In this document: in pieces, positions 33,630 to 44,561 of the stretch
Numbering within the stretch: the first letter of the stretch is position 1
How the letters are laid out: every line of letters starts with the position of its first letter
NCBI GenBank assembly: GCA_019155205.2
Contig: JAHNZQ020000016.1
Span: 1,082,008-1,146,007 of the forward strand
Length of the DNA: 64,000 nucleotides
Direction: 5' to 3'
Source of the DNA: Gracilaria vermiculophylla
Lineage: Eukaryota; Rhodophyta; Florideophyceae; Gracilariales; Gracilariaceae
Notes under the pieces: model-generated
Databases searched by the model: none
What the model was told of the DNA's origin: nothing
Seen by the model: the letters and a program-made list of their open reading frames with translations, nothing else
Made by a program: the position numbers and the translations under genes

Positions 33630-34555
33630 TCATTACCTTTATCAAATCCCTCCTCCGCAGCGAGACGAAAACCTTACTGAATGGTAACCAAACGAATTCC
33701 GTGAGCCACTTGCTTGTCTGTCCAGTCGAACTGGAGTCTAACTGCAGATTAGAAAAAACATGAAGCTACTCGACATGAATTACTTCCATAGGGTTCCACG
33801 ACCTCCTTCGCACAAATGACTAAAATTTTGTAAACAATTGCGATGAGTAGTACTGGGCAGTCATGCACAGACAAAGGTTAATGTCTTCAGAATTGTTTTT
33901 CGTGGAGCAAAGTCCTCGAAAGTCTAATGATACTCAGGAATACCTCCGTTTCAATTTGTTGAGTTCCAAAGGTTTCATGGGCTGGCAATAAATTATTGAA
34001 CGCACCCTGTCTCCAGTGCGAAGTCAAACCAGGTTCGAAACCTTCTCAAAGAGAAGCGCCCTTTTCCGGAAGGTGAGGCTTGAGGGGAGTTTTGAAAATG
34101 AGGTGCCATGTTGAATATCTCAGTATCTATACTGCGCACTGTAAGCAGAGATACATGCATTCCAAGATGTACTCGCAACAAATTCCCCAGTTGGAACTTG
34201 TTGGCAGCGCAGTCTCAAAAACGATGTGCTGTTTTTCGGTCTATAGGTCGATTTGGAGAGTTGTCCCACACATGCTTATCGCGGAACCTACCCATCGCTT
34301 ACCAGCTTCCTTCTCAACGACATATCTTTCGTTTCTTCGTACCTTTACAAAAACATCTCTATCCAAGCCATCTGCTGCGAGACTCAGTCAAGTTCTGTTT
34401 TTGATCAAAGCTTTCCCGTACCTTCATTCAAAGCGTGCTTCTGTGCAGTTACTTCCCTATTCCCGATCAACCGAGAAAACCGAATCGCAAGAGCACTTCG
34501 TGATTGACATGCGGTGAAAATTTTGTGGCAGTTTCACCGCGATTCCCCTGGTAAC
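33630..34555. other. Spacer between the two p24 genes
   Basis: About 925 bases. Small open frames exist but none shows domain features. It is long for this host-gene block and must hold the promoter of the second p24 gene. Confidence 0.5.
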
Positions 34556-35581
34556 ATGTCGCGGAAGCCCACGGTGGCAAGGGCCATGATAGCCGTTTCT
34601 ATCATTGCGCTCATGAGCGCTTCCACATCAGCATTTCAGTTTTATATTCATGCCGGCGAGAGAAGATGTTTCTCAGAGTCGGTTCCACCGAACACCAAAG
34701 TTCTCGGCGAATATACTGTATCGACTGGCAAGGGTCGTATGCCTGTCGATTTAAAGGTGACCATTAACGACGGTTCCAAGGTATTGTACGAGAAACAAGA
34801 TGCCAACCATGGCAAATTCGCGTTTGTAGTACCATTTCCGGAAGGCTCATTGGGTGACATCAAGGTTTCGACGGCTGAGGCGGTACGAAAGCAGAAGGAC
34901 GCCGAAAAGAAACTTCATGAAAGCTTGAAGAAAAGTAAAGAAGAACACGATGAAAAATTCCGGGAAAGACTTGATGATCACCACCGGCGGCGAGTATTGT
35001 CAGCTGAGGACGCACCGAACAAAGTAGTAAGCCATGATCACAATGAACTCGATGAAGACCATTACGACTATGAAGATGATTTTGATGACTTTGACATGGA
35101 TGACTACCATGGAATCGGCGATGATCAGTTGGATAACGAGGTCGCAAGTAATGAACGTGAGCATCAGAAAAGGTATGGAACTTTTGACTCGGCATCTGAT
35201 CAAGAAAAGGAGGAACAGCTATTTCAAGTACAGAAATTTGAAGTGTGCATCTCGAGCAATGCGGAAAATCAAGAACTCAAAAGACGAGTGCGCTTACTGA
35301 TCAACAAAGGAGAAGCAGCTCATGACTTTAATAGACTTGCTAAAAAAGAGCACCTCACCCATCTGGAAGTGTCTTTGCGTCACGTATCTGCAGAATTGAA
35401 TGAGCTTCTTCACGTCCTCGAAGAAGTCCGACAAATGGAGGATGTGTTGCGAAAACTGAATGAAAATACCAACAAGCGCGTTGTAATACTTTCGATCATT
35501 GCGCTGGTGAGCTTGTTTGGGGTAGGAGGGTATCAGGCACTGTACACAAAGAAGTTCTTCAAGAGAAAGAAGATCTTATAA
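34556..35581 (+). CDS. p24/emp24 family protein with acidic luminal insert and KKXX tail
   Basis: 341 residues from the ATG at 34556; the reading frame extends upstream only through GTG. A signal peptide ending STSA is followed by FQFYIHAGERRCF, the start of a GOLD domain like that of the neighbour. The second GOLD cysteine is in FEVCISSN. Between the two halves lies an insert of about 110 residues: a basic helix (RKQKDAEKKLHESLKKSKE) and a very acidic, tyrosine- and histidine-bearing stretch (DEDHYDYEDDFDDFDMDDYH). p24 proteins normally have about 210 residues. A coiled coil, one TM helix and the tail KRKKIL follow. KKIL is a KKXX COPI retrieval signal. The pair probably arose by duplication and may form a hetero-oligomer. 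Confidence 0.9.
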   Translation: MSRKPTVARAMIAVSIIALMSASTSAFQFYIHAGERRCFSESVPPNTKVLGEYTVSTGKGRMPVDLKVTINDGSKVLYEKQDANHGKFAFVVPFPEGSLGDIKVSTAEAVRKQKDAEKKLHESLKKSKEEHDEKFRERLDDHHRRRVLSAEDAPNKVVSHDHNELDEDHYDYEDDFDDFDMDDYHGIGDDQLDNEVASNEREHQKRYGTFDSASDQEKEEQLFQVQKFEVCISSNAENQELKRRVRLLINKGEAAHDFNRLAKKEHLTHLEVSLRHVSAELNELLHVLEEVRQMEDVLRKLNENTNKRVVILSIIALVSLFGVGGYQALYTKKFFKRKKIL

Positions 35582-35954
35582 ATGTGCAGGATGCGAACAT
35601 GAAAGCAGAAATCATATTGTAAATCTCTTGTAGAATCCAGCGACCGGAGAAATACTATACTATGAAAGCAAACCCATCCAGAGTTTTAAGGTAAAGTAGA
35701 ACTAATCTCGAAATCTGTCTACAACTCTGAAGAGCTCAAGGCTACCAATCGACGTCAGCGAACATGTGAATTCTGATGTGATCGCCAGTTTAATCTGAAT
35801 CATCAGACATACTAATCCTTTTCAATCGCTTGCCGCTTAAATGCTAGACACAATTCAATCTGTGATCCACTCCACCAGTCGTAGCGACTCAAACACCTGG
35901 CATTGTTGGCATTGCTTTTTTGATTGCAAGCCTCAATAGAAGCCAGCGCACATA
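35582..35954. other. Convergent intergenic region
   Basis: About 370 bases between the ends of the second p24 gene and the 14-3-3 gene. TGTAAAT at about 35619 could be a poly(A) element. Nothing else recognised. Confidence 0.4.
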
Positions 35955-37098
35955 TTACTTTTCTAGTTCATCAGACGGCTGCGATTGATCATTGCGTTCC
36001 TCCGGAAGGTCACTTTAAATTTTGGTTGAGATAAGTACAAACAGAGGAAAGGTGGCAAGTTAGATGAAACATGGCTTGGCATGAAGTCAAGCAGTGGAAA
36101 AAAAAGAAGGAAACGTACCTTGTCCACAGGGTGAGGTTGTCCCGCAATAGCTGCATAATGAGTGTGGAATCCTTGTAGGAATCTTCATTGAGGGTATCCA
36201 ATTCAGCAATGGCGTCATCAAAAGCTTGCTTGGCAAGACTGCAAGCGGCATCTGGAGCGTCAAGAATTTCATAATAGAACACAGAGAAGTTGAGAGCCAG
36301 TCCTAGGCGAATCGGATGCGTAGGTGGGAGCTCAGTCATGGCAATGTCCGTAGCAGATTTATAGGCTTCAAGGGAGCTCTGGGCGGACTTCTCGCGGGCG
36401 TCATCTCCCGAAAACTCTGCCACATAGCGATGATAATCACCTTTCATCTTGTAGTAAAACACTTTGGATTCACCTGACTTTGCAGACGGAATTAGATTGT
36501 TATCCAACAAGTTAAGGATGTCCTCACAAATCTGGTTAAGTTCCTTCTCAATAGACTCTCTGTACTCCTGGTTAACAGAGGCATTCTTTTCGTGGCCCAT
36601 TGATTCTTCCTTCTGCTCAATGGAAGAAATGATTCTCCATGAAGCACGTCGTGAGCCGATGACATTCTTGTACGCGACAGACAGCAAATTTCTCTCTTCC
36701 ACGCTCAGTTCCGGAGTGTCGCCATCGGTTTGGAGTGCAACTTTACTCATCTCCGCCACCATCTCTACACATTATCGTAGCGGTGAACAAGATCGTCACA
36801 AAGAGGCGGCGTGTATCATATGCAGGAAGAAGTACAACAAAAGTCAGAATCAGAAACAAGAGAACGTAAATCAGGTGGCTAGCATGTGAAGCGTGGTTCA
36901 AAGACCGCATGCCATTCATTGGATACAAAGAAAACAGAGAGTTTCTTCCACGGGCTTCAACGCTCGATGGCATTCGGGGATGAGCGAAGATCATGTGAAG
37001 AAAAGGGTTTGCGATACTGGCCACATACCGTCATAGCGCTCAGCCTGCTCTGCAAGCTTGGCAATGTACACATGCTTCTCACGCGTCGCAGGGTCCAT
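35955..37098 (-). CDS. 14-3-3 protein, three exons
   Basis: Exons 37098-37029, 36764-36119 and 36012-35955 join in frame to 257 residues, the usual family length. The introns (36765-37028 and 36013-36118) have GTATGT and GTACGT donors and TAG and AAG acceptors. 14-3-3 dimers bind phosphoserine and phosphothreonine motifs and regulate their partners. The sequence shows [15 protein letters not shown], the signature [31 protein letters not shown] (phosphate-binding R and Y), and [17 protein letters not shown], then the end DNLTLWTSD and a short acidic tail. The residues around each splice (RYD-EMV and LWT-SD) are those conserved in all 14-3-3 proteins, which supports the exon model strongly. Confidence 0.95.
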
Positions 37099-37995
37099 CG
37101 CGGAACGGGCGATCTGGATTAACGCAAAGAGTTAGAGTGGAACAGAAGCACAGCTTCTAGCTCGAGCGGGCACAAGAGCGCGAGGGTTGCGCTGACAGTT
37201 ATTTGAAGCGACGGAGCGCTTAGGCAGATCCAAAGGATTTGAAGGTGCCGTTACGATGTGCAGCGAGCAAGGGCGATGCCGGGGGTAAGGGGGTGTTGGG
37301 GAGACGTAGAGGGGGGTGGTAGAGAAAGTGGCGATTGGGCGCAAAGCAATTTTCCGAGAGGGCGATTGAACACAAGTGGATGTCGAAATGAGGCCGCGGC
37401 ACCGGGCAGGGGGGCGAGCCGTCGCTACTGCGCAGACCAAAACTGGAAAGAAAGAAAATCGCGAAGCGCCGCGTGAGTGGGGAAGTGATTATTTCATAGC
37501 TGTCAGCTAAGTCTTACACTCATGTAATTGGGCGAATCCAGCTCGCTTCGCACACGTCCCCTCTCGTCCGAGATACTACTCCCCGCCATCGCGAGCGCGG
37601 CGGCAGCATGAATCACCGGTGTTTTTGAACATAAAACCTCTGACGCCAGTTCCTCCGCAGACCACAGTCTTGCAATACGTCGCACTGCTCCACGCATCGC
37701 CAACATTTCTTCTTGGTGCGTCGAAGGCCCGCTGCGCTCTGTGGCGTATTCGCCGCGCCCTTCCATCCTGGGTTGATCACGACTGCTCTCCACCCCCGAG
37801 TCTCGAGTGCGTGTGTCTGCTGTCCGTTCGTCCCGCCAATAGCCTCAGTCCACACACACAGCTGGTCGCCAGGTTTCCAGCACTTTCTGAAACGCACCAA
37901 AGCCCTCTACCGGCGCGCTGACACAGTGTCATTCCAGCTGGCTATCCATCTGTAGGAAGCGGCACGTTCTCGATTAGCAACACACGAGTCCTTCG
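37099..37995. other. Divergent upstream region of 14-3-3 and lumen-protein genes
   Basis: Roughly 900 bases between two divergent starts. Frames of 60-100 codons on both strands show no domain features and look like chance. The region is locally purine-rich near 37290-37330. It may contain 5' untranslated exons. Confidence 0.4.
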
Positions 37996-38766
37996 ATGGT
38001 GCCAGCATGCCTTCCACAATTCGATCTCGCATCCATGTCAAGTAACATGATTCCAGCATTTGTTCAGTGTTGTGTGGCACGATTAGGCGACACGCATCCC
38101 TCGAATAGTCGGCTATGTTCCCGAAGGGCAGCCTTGGCATCTTTCCTCAACATGCCGTCACTGCTACTTCTGAACTCATTCCCACCACCACTTGCTTCCC
38201 CTCCGTCTGACCCCATGGACCCCCATCGAATAGCGGTAGCCCTTCAAATCCACTGCTCACCGTTCATGAAATCACTTTCCTACCGAGATCCTTCCACCCC
38301 GATGCCCCTGCTTTGGAGAGGATCGACTCCTACGCCTGCCGCAAAGTTCATTCAATGCTCCCCCGTTCCTGATCTCTTAGAACAACGCACTTACGGTGAG
38401 CAGGGCGTTACTTTCTTTAAATACTTGGAGCAATACATGAAGAGCTCCAAGCCCCCTTCTGACCGCGTCCTACCCAGCAAGTCCCATATTGCGACAGGAA
38501 GTCGTTCAGTAGCATCTCAGTGGGGTACTCCTGTCACTGTATGGCCTATCGGCGATTTTAGGTACGCGTTTTGGGAAGAAGGCCAGCTTATTTACGCTCC
38601 GGGTGAAGACATTAATCAAGCATTCTCGAGGGGTAAGCAGCTAGTAATCGGTAAGCAGCTTCGAGAAGCAATCCTAGCAGGCAAAGAGATTATGTTCGAC
38701 TCTTCAGCTTTTTTCGAACTTAGAGAGGATATCGCTGGACAAGTCATCGCTAATCTCATGAAATGA
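37996..38766 (+). CDS. Unknown protein with a twin-arginine thylakoid-lumen signal
   Basis: 256 residues. I do not recognise the family. The N-terminus looks like a two-part plastid targeting signal: a basic, serine-rich start and then SRRAALASFLNMPSLLLLN, a twin arginine followed by a hydrophobic stretch and a likely cleavage at PLASPP near residue 70. That pattern is the Tat pathway signal into the thylakoid lumen. The mature part has no membrane segment. It contains TFFKYLEQYMKSSKP, WGTPVTVWPIGDFRYAFWEE and LRDEAGQ-like helices near the end (FFELREDIAGQVIANLMK). An alternative start is the ATG at 38035. The gene is convergent with the fusion gene at 38837-40998. Confidence 0.65.
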   Translation: MVPACLPQFDLASMSSNMIPAFVQCCVARLGDTHPSNSRLCSRRAALASFLNMPSLLLLNSFPPPLASPPSDPMDPHRIAVALQIHCSPFMKSLSYRDPSTPMPLLWRGSTPTPAAKFIQCSPVPDLLEQRTYGEQGVTFFKYLEQYMKSSKPPSDRVLPSKSHIATGSRSVASQWGTPVTVWPIGDFRYAFWEEGQLIYAPGEDINQAFSRGKQLVIGKQLREAILAGKEIMFDSSAFFELREDIAGQVIANLMK

Positions 38767-38836
38767 ACTTCTATCATTTCGAAGTAACACTAACTACGTT
38801 TCGTCATTAAAATAAATCCTTCCCTCCCCCCCATAT

Positions 38837-40998
38837 TTACAAACTAGACAAAGTAGAATCTGGTTCTCTGACTTCACTCTTTGCCCATTCAGCGTCCATC
38901 CATTGGACAATCTCTTTGACAAACGTTTCCGAGACTTCTTCATGCGGGCAATGACTGACAGGGTTAGATACGAGGTGATATTCAGAGCACAAAAACGAAG
39001 ACGACAATAAAAACACAAAGTTAGGAAACAGTCATCTAAGCCAACTAGCACTTTGCGGATCAACTTACCCTGCTTGTACCCGGACGACTCGTGCGTCAGG
39101 GAACTGTCGCTGAATCGTGTCTGCCCGTCCTTTCGCATTATTCAGAGGATCGAGTTCACCCTGGAACACCATCAGCGGACCATCAAATTTCTTGAGGAGT
39201 TGGCTTAGTGAACGCGGAGGAGGCAGCACAAGCCCACTAGCAAGAACACTTGCCGCGCTGTAATCCAACGAATTCCTTCTTATTTCTTTAAACAATTGTT
39301 CATCGGCTGCAGCTGGATTCGCAGGGTACACAAGTTTGAGAGTCTTGTCAATTCGTCCACGCAAACTGTTCAACAGAAAGTATGCGGCGAACATTCGTGC
39401 AAAACTTGAGTTCTTCACCACAGATTGAAACAGCGTTTCTTTCGGCGGACTTGTTGTCTGCTTGGAGTCCAGGTCTTCTAGTTTTCCCGCTGCATTGATG
39501 AGACAAACCCCTTTACAATATGTTTGAAAGGCATCAGCCCCAAATGCACATGCGAAATAGCCTCCTGTTTTACAAAAGACGGAAAAAGCATGTTAGAACA
39601 AGCCGTAGAATCGAATGATTGAGTCATTCACTTACCAATGCTGTTTCCTGCAATGAAAACGGGTTGTTGTACCACTTTTTCAACAAAATCCCATATCACA
39701 CATTCCCAAAAGGCTTGTGTGTATTGCGTAGGTGGCTTCTCGGACCTCCCGAACCCAACCAAGTCAAGGGCGTAAACATGATAATGATTCTTCAATTCGC
39801 GAATGCTTCTTCCGTAATGTTGAGAGCTTGCGCCGAATCCGTGAATTAAAAGCAAGGGCGGTTTGCCTTGAGAGCTGTGTTCCTTGCCTTCCTCAACATA
39901 CCGCACAAGATATCCTTTCCACTTCCAGAACTTGGCCTTGTGGTCGCCGTCAACCGTGTACTGGTGGGAAACGTCTCTCCTTGCCAACATCGTGGCGAAC
40001 TCTTTAGCCTCCAAGAGGTCTAAAACTTGCTTTGCACCCTCACGGTAAATAGGTCTCCATAAACGCCCATTTTGTCGTTCATGATCATGGACTATTTCGT
40101 AGATTCTTTTCGGACACAGTGCTCCTTGTTCGAGAATTTCAGCTATGGAGCGCCCAGGATCGGGGTTTTTGTAGGCGTCAGATGCTTCTAAAAACGATCT
40201 CAACACTTCCTCTCCATATCCATCACGATCCGGGTCCGACGTAATTGCGTTCACATACAGCTGATCTTCCTCGAACCAAGAATCAAAGTTTTTGCGTTCC
40301 TCACTAGCGTCTCGAGCTTCCAATACCTTTTTAGTAACCTCATGCAGTAAACACTCTTTGTGATCGAGTCCAATGTTCTGTTGAATTACTCGGTCTTCGG
40401 CGATGTCCTCGCTCCTAAAGGTGGTTGGTCTCTTTTTCCACCTCTGAAACTTTGGGTACTCCTCAGGAATATCTTTCAAGAAGTCAGCAGGGAGCTCACT
40501 CCAATCAAGTAAATTTGAGTTCCACGTTCGTATCCGTGCTAAATCGTTGGTTTTATTTGCTACATCGCCTATAATGAGGCTTGCTTCATGTTCGACGTCC
40601 AAATGTACATACACGTTGTCTGCTTGATATTCTCTAATGAAGTCGACGACCCCTTCAGTTTCATTTTCCGCAAATCGTATCACTAAATGTGATCCTCTTT
40701 CAGTGAGCTCTTTTTGCATCCTTTTTGCAGCCTGAAGGGTTCGAAGGCTTGTCTTCGGTGTGCAAACAAGCAGAGGAGCCAAAGCCTCCGCAGTCTGTGA
40801 AGTGGCCGCTTGCAGCCCAGGGTGACGCTCGACTCGCAGGTCACCCTCCCGAAACCATACGACAGAGCGACGGGGTACATCACTTGAAGCTCCGACAGTA
40901 TGTGACATGCAAATCGCGGTTTTTGTAGCTTTCTTCGGCAAAGTAAAGCGGCTCAAATTGCCTGGGAAGCTAGACACGAACAACACTTGGGGATTCAT
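38837..40998 (-). CDS. Photolyase-like domain fused to an alpha/beta hydrolase (CLD1/pheophytinase-like), three exons
   Basis: Exons 40998-39636, 39564-39069 and 38954-38837 join in frame to 658 residues, with GTAAGT donors and CAG acceptors. After a short presequence, residues 43-180 (RRSVVWFREGDLRVERHPGL, SHLVIRFAE) form the Rossmann-like N-terminal domain of DNA photolyases and cryptochromes. The FAD-binding helical domain is absent. Residues about 365-658 are an alpha/beta hydrolase: LLLIHGFGASSQHY (oxyanion), DLVGFGRSEKP, nucleophile elbow AGNSIGGYFA (split by intron 1) and QAGHCPHEE with the catalytic His at the exon 2/3 joint. GNS.GG elbows occur in chlorophyll dephytylase and pheophytinase, so a plastid chlorophyll-related ester is a plausible substrate. 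That is inference. Confidence 0.85.
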
Positions 40999-42785
40999 TG
41001 TTTCACAACGCAGGCACAGAAAGTTGAAACGATGAACAATTGACTAGTTTGCTTCGCTTCAGCGGATTGTCCCCTCGTGCGTATGCGTCGCCGCGAAGAA
41101 AATATTATACAAAGCCCACACCTTGGGCGTACGTGACCAATCTGGAACTAAGTTGTGGTTTTCAATCGACGGTCTCCCTTGATTCCCTCTACACTTCGAA
41201 GAGCGTCAAACCCACCCTGCCTGTTTAGCGTCACATCGTAAAGGGAGACCTGTGATGGAAATGCTTTTGGAGCAGTCAGGTAAGAGCGACAGCCGCCGAA
41301 GAGCAATGGACCTCCACAGATTTACCTGTGGTTGGGATGGTTTCTTATGCGGAAGGCAATAAGCAGTTGCAGGTGCCTGTTTGCTGTTGCAAATATGTAT
41401 GTGGTCTGCAGAGGCGTTCTCCATTCCTATTTCTTTGAAACCTCAAAATGTTTTGTTCATGAACAGTAGATTAAAGAAACATTTTCACCCTTGAAATGCT
41501 ATGTAGCGATTTCCCTATTGCTGCCTCATGCTAGGTTTTAAAATCTATCCCTAATCAGACGGTTTAGTTATAATTCTTGAATTCTTCTTAACGTATCAAA
41601 AATTATATATATATATTCAAATAAAAAACACCCTTTTGATTAACAGAATAAAAAAGTCTGGTTGAATTCTTTTTCCTAAAGAAGCATTTCCTCTTTTTTA
41701 TAATTTTGTATTTTGAAATGAATTTTCCTCATTAATTAATGTCTGTATCCACTTGCTAATACTAGACCGCTAACCTCATACGAGGTCAAAACAAGCAACT
41801 TTCCCTTTCATTTTAGTTGTTTAGATCGGATGTTTTCGCCTTTTGAAGGTGAGAAGCAGACACATACTTTAAGACAACCAGAGTGTTTGATAGAGATGTG
41901 CATATCAGAAGTGCGCATAATTTATTACAGGGCTTCAGAAAACTAAAACAGGCTTTATTAATATCAAAAACGCCTTTTAATTCAAAAACATTGATTTTGA
42001 CGCGTGTATGGAAGGTTCAACACCTTCAAATAATCATTTGGCAACATTACACCCGGGGGGATAGACACCAGCAGAGCACGAGCCTTTTCCACCGATTACC
42101 GGAAAGTGGTGTGTTGTTCAAGTATACGCTCTTATACATCCATATATGGTTGATAGACTTCTTTCTGTATATGTTATTTTATTTTGAACACGCTATGTGT
42201 ACCAAATGATGTCATAACGTAAGCAGTTCCAGCAACTTCCGTTTTTTTTTGTGATCACGAGAGTGGAGAGTAATACATTTAGTTTCCACTTGTCCCCATC
42301 ATCACTATCGTGCGCTCCGCTCAGACCGAAATTCCCCTCCCGTCATACACTCCTCGCCCCGCAATTCCAATTCCATCTTTCGGTCGCTGCCGCCAAGCTC
42401 ATGTTCGCACCCAGTTTGTGAGTTCCGAAGCAGCTCTACTTAATTCTCATTGCAGTCGTTGCCCAAGGCTGAGGCGACCGTCACGACCATCGCGGTCGCC
42501 GCGGTCGCCGCGGTCGCCGCGGCCGCCGCGGTTGTCGCAGGCACCGCATTCGCGGCGGTCTCTGGACCGTCACAACCGACGCGGACTTCGGGGTCGTCGC
42601 GGTCGTCGCGATCGTCGCGGTCGTCGCGGTCGTCGCGTTCGTCGCGGTCGTCATCACCTCAGCATCAGGAATCCGGTACTGTGGATTCCGGGACGTTCTT
42701 TCACACGCAACTTCAGAAATTATCGTTTCCCTCAAAGCACATATTCGCAACCGTCAAGTTTTTATCGGATACAAATATCTATAGG
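40999..42785. other. Long AT-rich intergenic region
   Basis: About 1.8 kb between the fusion gene and the bZIP gene. It includes an AT microsatellite (TATATATATAT, about 41606-41617), a lone AACCTCATACGAGGTC palindrome (41775-41790) like the transposon ends near 10.1 and 24.46 kb, and a GC-rich tandem repeat (42470-42660). The small frames have no domain features, except that the repeat gives low-complexity peptides. Confidence 0.5.
42470..42660. repeat. Degenerate 9-bp tandem repeat
   Basis: Units close to GTCGCGGTC occur about 17 times in two blocks (about 42478-42535 and 42587-42650). They lie some 130 bases beyond the stop codon of the bZIP gene, in otherwise AT-richer sequence. Being a multiple of three, the repeat keeps several frames open on both strands, but those peptides are low-complexity. 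Confidence 0.7.
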
Positions 42786-44561
42786 CTACACTCTTCGTCG
42801 AGACCCTCTCTTCTTTTTCTTCCACTCTGCTTCATCCCAAGTCTTAGGTCGCGGCACGTTCAACACGCCATCCTCCCCGTCCAAATCTCCGCCTCTCAAC
42901 TTGGCATTGTGCAGCTCTCGTGAAAGTTTGTGGATCTCCATGTCACGGTCGACAACTTTCCTTTTAAGCTCTTTCATCTGATCAAGAATCTCCGATTCGT
43001 GATCAAGCCTCTCGCGTAACATGCGTAACTGGGTAACTTGCATCTCGGCATTTTCCCGTGAGAGCACATTAACTCGTCTTTCGAGCTCTTTTATGTAGTG
43101 CTTCTTGCGCTCACGGCTTGCAGCAGCACTCTGTCGATTCCGCTCTGCCCGCATGGCCTTCTTCACCTCGACGTCCCCATCCTCCTCTAAGTCGGACGGT
43201 TGACCTGATACCGCCGTTGGTTGTGCCGTCATCGTTCCAGGACCACCCATGCCCGGCGACACACCCGACATGCCGTTGGAGGCAGCCGAGCTCGCGCTGC
43301 CGTTAACCCCAGCGCCTACACCAGCAAGTGCGTCTCCAGCAGGGTGCAATCTGCCGCGGCTTGCTGGTGTCGATGCACTCTCCAGGGACTGCGACGTTGT
43401 GGAAGATACAGATGAAGGTCGCTTCCTGGACAAAGAGCTGTGCAGTACGGTGGACGAGGATGCAGCAGACTGCTTTATGGCAGAGTTAGTTCTCTTATGA
43501 CCTGACACGGTTGAACGGAGCGGTTGGGACGGCTGACGTTGCGTCGGCGAAGATGTGATCGCGTGCGACTTCGAAGGTGGCTGCGACGGCTTGGGCGAAC
43601 ACACAGCTTGAGCGGAAGGAATTCTTTCTTGAATTCGTGTTCCTAGCACTCTGGGTCGGGCGTGGGTATGATGGGGATGGTAGGTGTTTTCCAAAGAAGG
43701 TGCGAGCCTGCGTGGTATTGTAGGTGAAACTGTGATGTTTGCGGCGGCAGCTGCCGCAGCGGCGGCTGCACCTGCCACAGCGGCTACTTTGGCATTGTTC
43801 GGCGTTTGCGAAGGCGAATTGAAGTGTGGAGGGCCTAGTGGAAAGCTAGGGCGCGTTGCAGTTTGTTGCTGAAAGTGGGGGAGGGAAACCATGGCTTGAG
43901 CCTGTCTCAAAACAGCCATGAGAGCTGGGTTCTGTGCAACTAGGGCTGGGTTTGTTAGGTGGGGAGGTATGGTGCATGGCATGGTCATGGGCGGGGCGGC
44001 GGGTTGCACGGGGAAGTTAGGGTTGAGAAGTGGTACAGTAAGCGAGTTAGTGGGATTGGTTCCGAACGGCGTGACAGAAACGGGCGGAACGGGAGTTTGA
44101 ATTCGAGCGGGTTTCGGCAGTCTCAGGGACTGAGTGTTGGATTGGGAAGGCGTTTGTGAGTAGTCAATGTCAGGCGTTGGAGAAGGAATGGGCATGATTG
44201 AGTCAATGGAATGGAAGGTGGGTGCGGGTGGTTCGGCATTTGAAGTGCCATTGGTGCGCTCCTGGGCAACAAGTCCAGAGTAGACGTGGGGTGTGTTGCA
44301 CTTGACGTAGTCGAAAAGGTCGGGATTTATGTTGTTGAGCAAGTCTGCTGTGGTCATATCCTCGACGTCAAAAGAAAGCGCGGGGACGGAAGAGGGGTCA
44401 ACGGTGGTGGTGGCGGCGGCGGCGGCTGGGACGGAGTTGGCCGGCATGACGAGCGTAGGAGGTGGGTCTGCGGGATTAGCGTTTATGGAAAGCTGGTCGG
44501 GAAACAAGGGCTGAGTGGCAGATGAGGGCGGCACGGCGGGAGGAAAGTCAAGAGGAAACAT
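42786..44561 (-). CDS. bZIP transcription factor
   Basis: 591 residues, intronless. The DNA-binding part is near the C-terminus: basic region RAERNRQSAAASRERKKHY (about residues 468-487, with the invariant N-x7-R), followed by a leucine zipper beginning IKELERRVNVLSRENAEM and running through RMLRERLDHESEILDQMKEL. The long N-terminal part is rich in P, S, T, Q and A, with alanine and proline runs, typical of an activation region. It contains DMTTADLLNNINPDLFDYV, an acidic/hydrophobic segment that could be an activation motif. The extreme C-terminus is basic (KKKKRGSRRRV). It is divergent from the misato gene; target genes cannot be read from the sequence. Confidence 0.93.
   Translation of the reverse strand: MFPLDFPPAVPPSSATQPLFPDQLSINANPADPPPTLVMPANSVPAAAAATTTVDPSSVPALSFDVEDMTTADLLNNINPDLFDYVKCNTPHVYSGLVAQERTNGTSNAEPPAPTFHSIDSIMPIPSPTPDIDYSQTPSQSNTQSLRLPKPARIQTPVPPVSVTPFGTNPTNSLTVPLLNPNFPVQPAAPPMTMPCTIPPHLTNPALVAQNPALMAVLRQAQAMVSLPHFQQQTATRPSFPLGPPHFNSPSQTPNNAKVAAVAGAAAAAAAAAANITVSPTIPRRLAPSLENTYHPHHTHARPRVLGTRIQERIPSAQAVCSPKPSQPPSKSHAITSSPTQRQPSQPLRSTVSGHKRTNSAIKQSAASSSTVLHSSLSRKRPSSVSSTTSQSLESASTPASRGRLHPAGDALAGVGAGVNGSASSAASNGMSGVSPGMGGPGTMTAQPTAVSGQPSDLEEDGDVEVKKAMRAERNRQSAAASRERKKHYIKELERRVNVLSRENAEMQVTQLRMLRERLDHESEILDQMKELKRKVVDRDMEIHKLSRELHNAKLRGGDLDGEDGVLNVPRPKTWDEAEWKKKKRGSRRRV

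Noticed and set aside
42470..42660. CRISPR array
   Set aside because: The short 9-bp units are contiguous, have no unique spacers and lie in a eukaryotic genome.
42310..42981. Plus-strand frames of 157 and 223 codons over the 9-bp repeat
   Set aside because: They consist largely of repeat-derived SR or RR strings and then run antisense to the end of the bZIP gene. No conserved domain.
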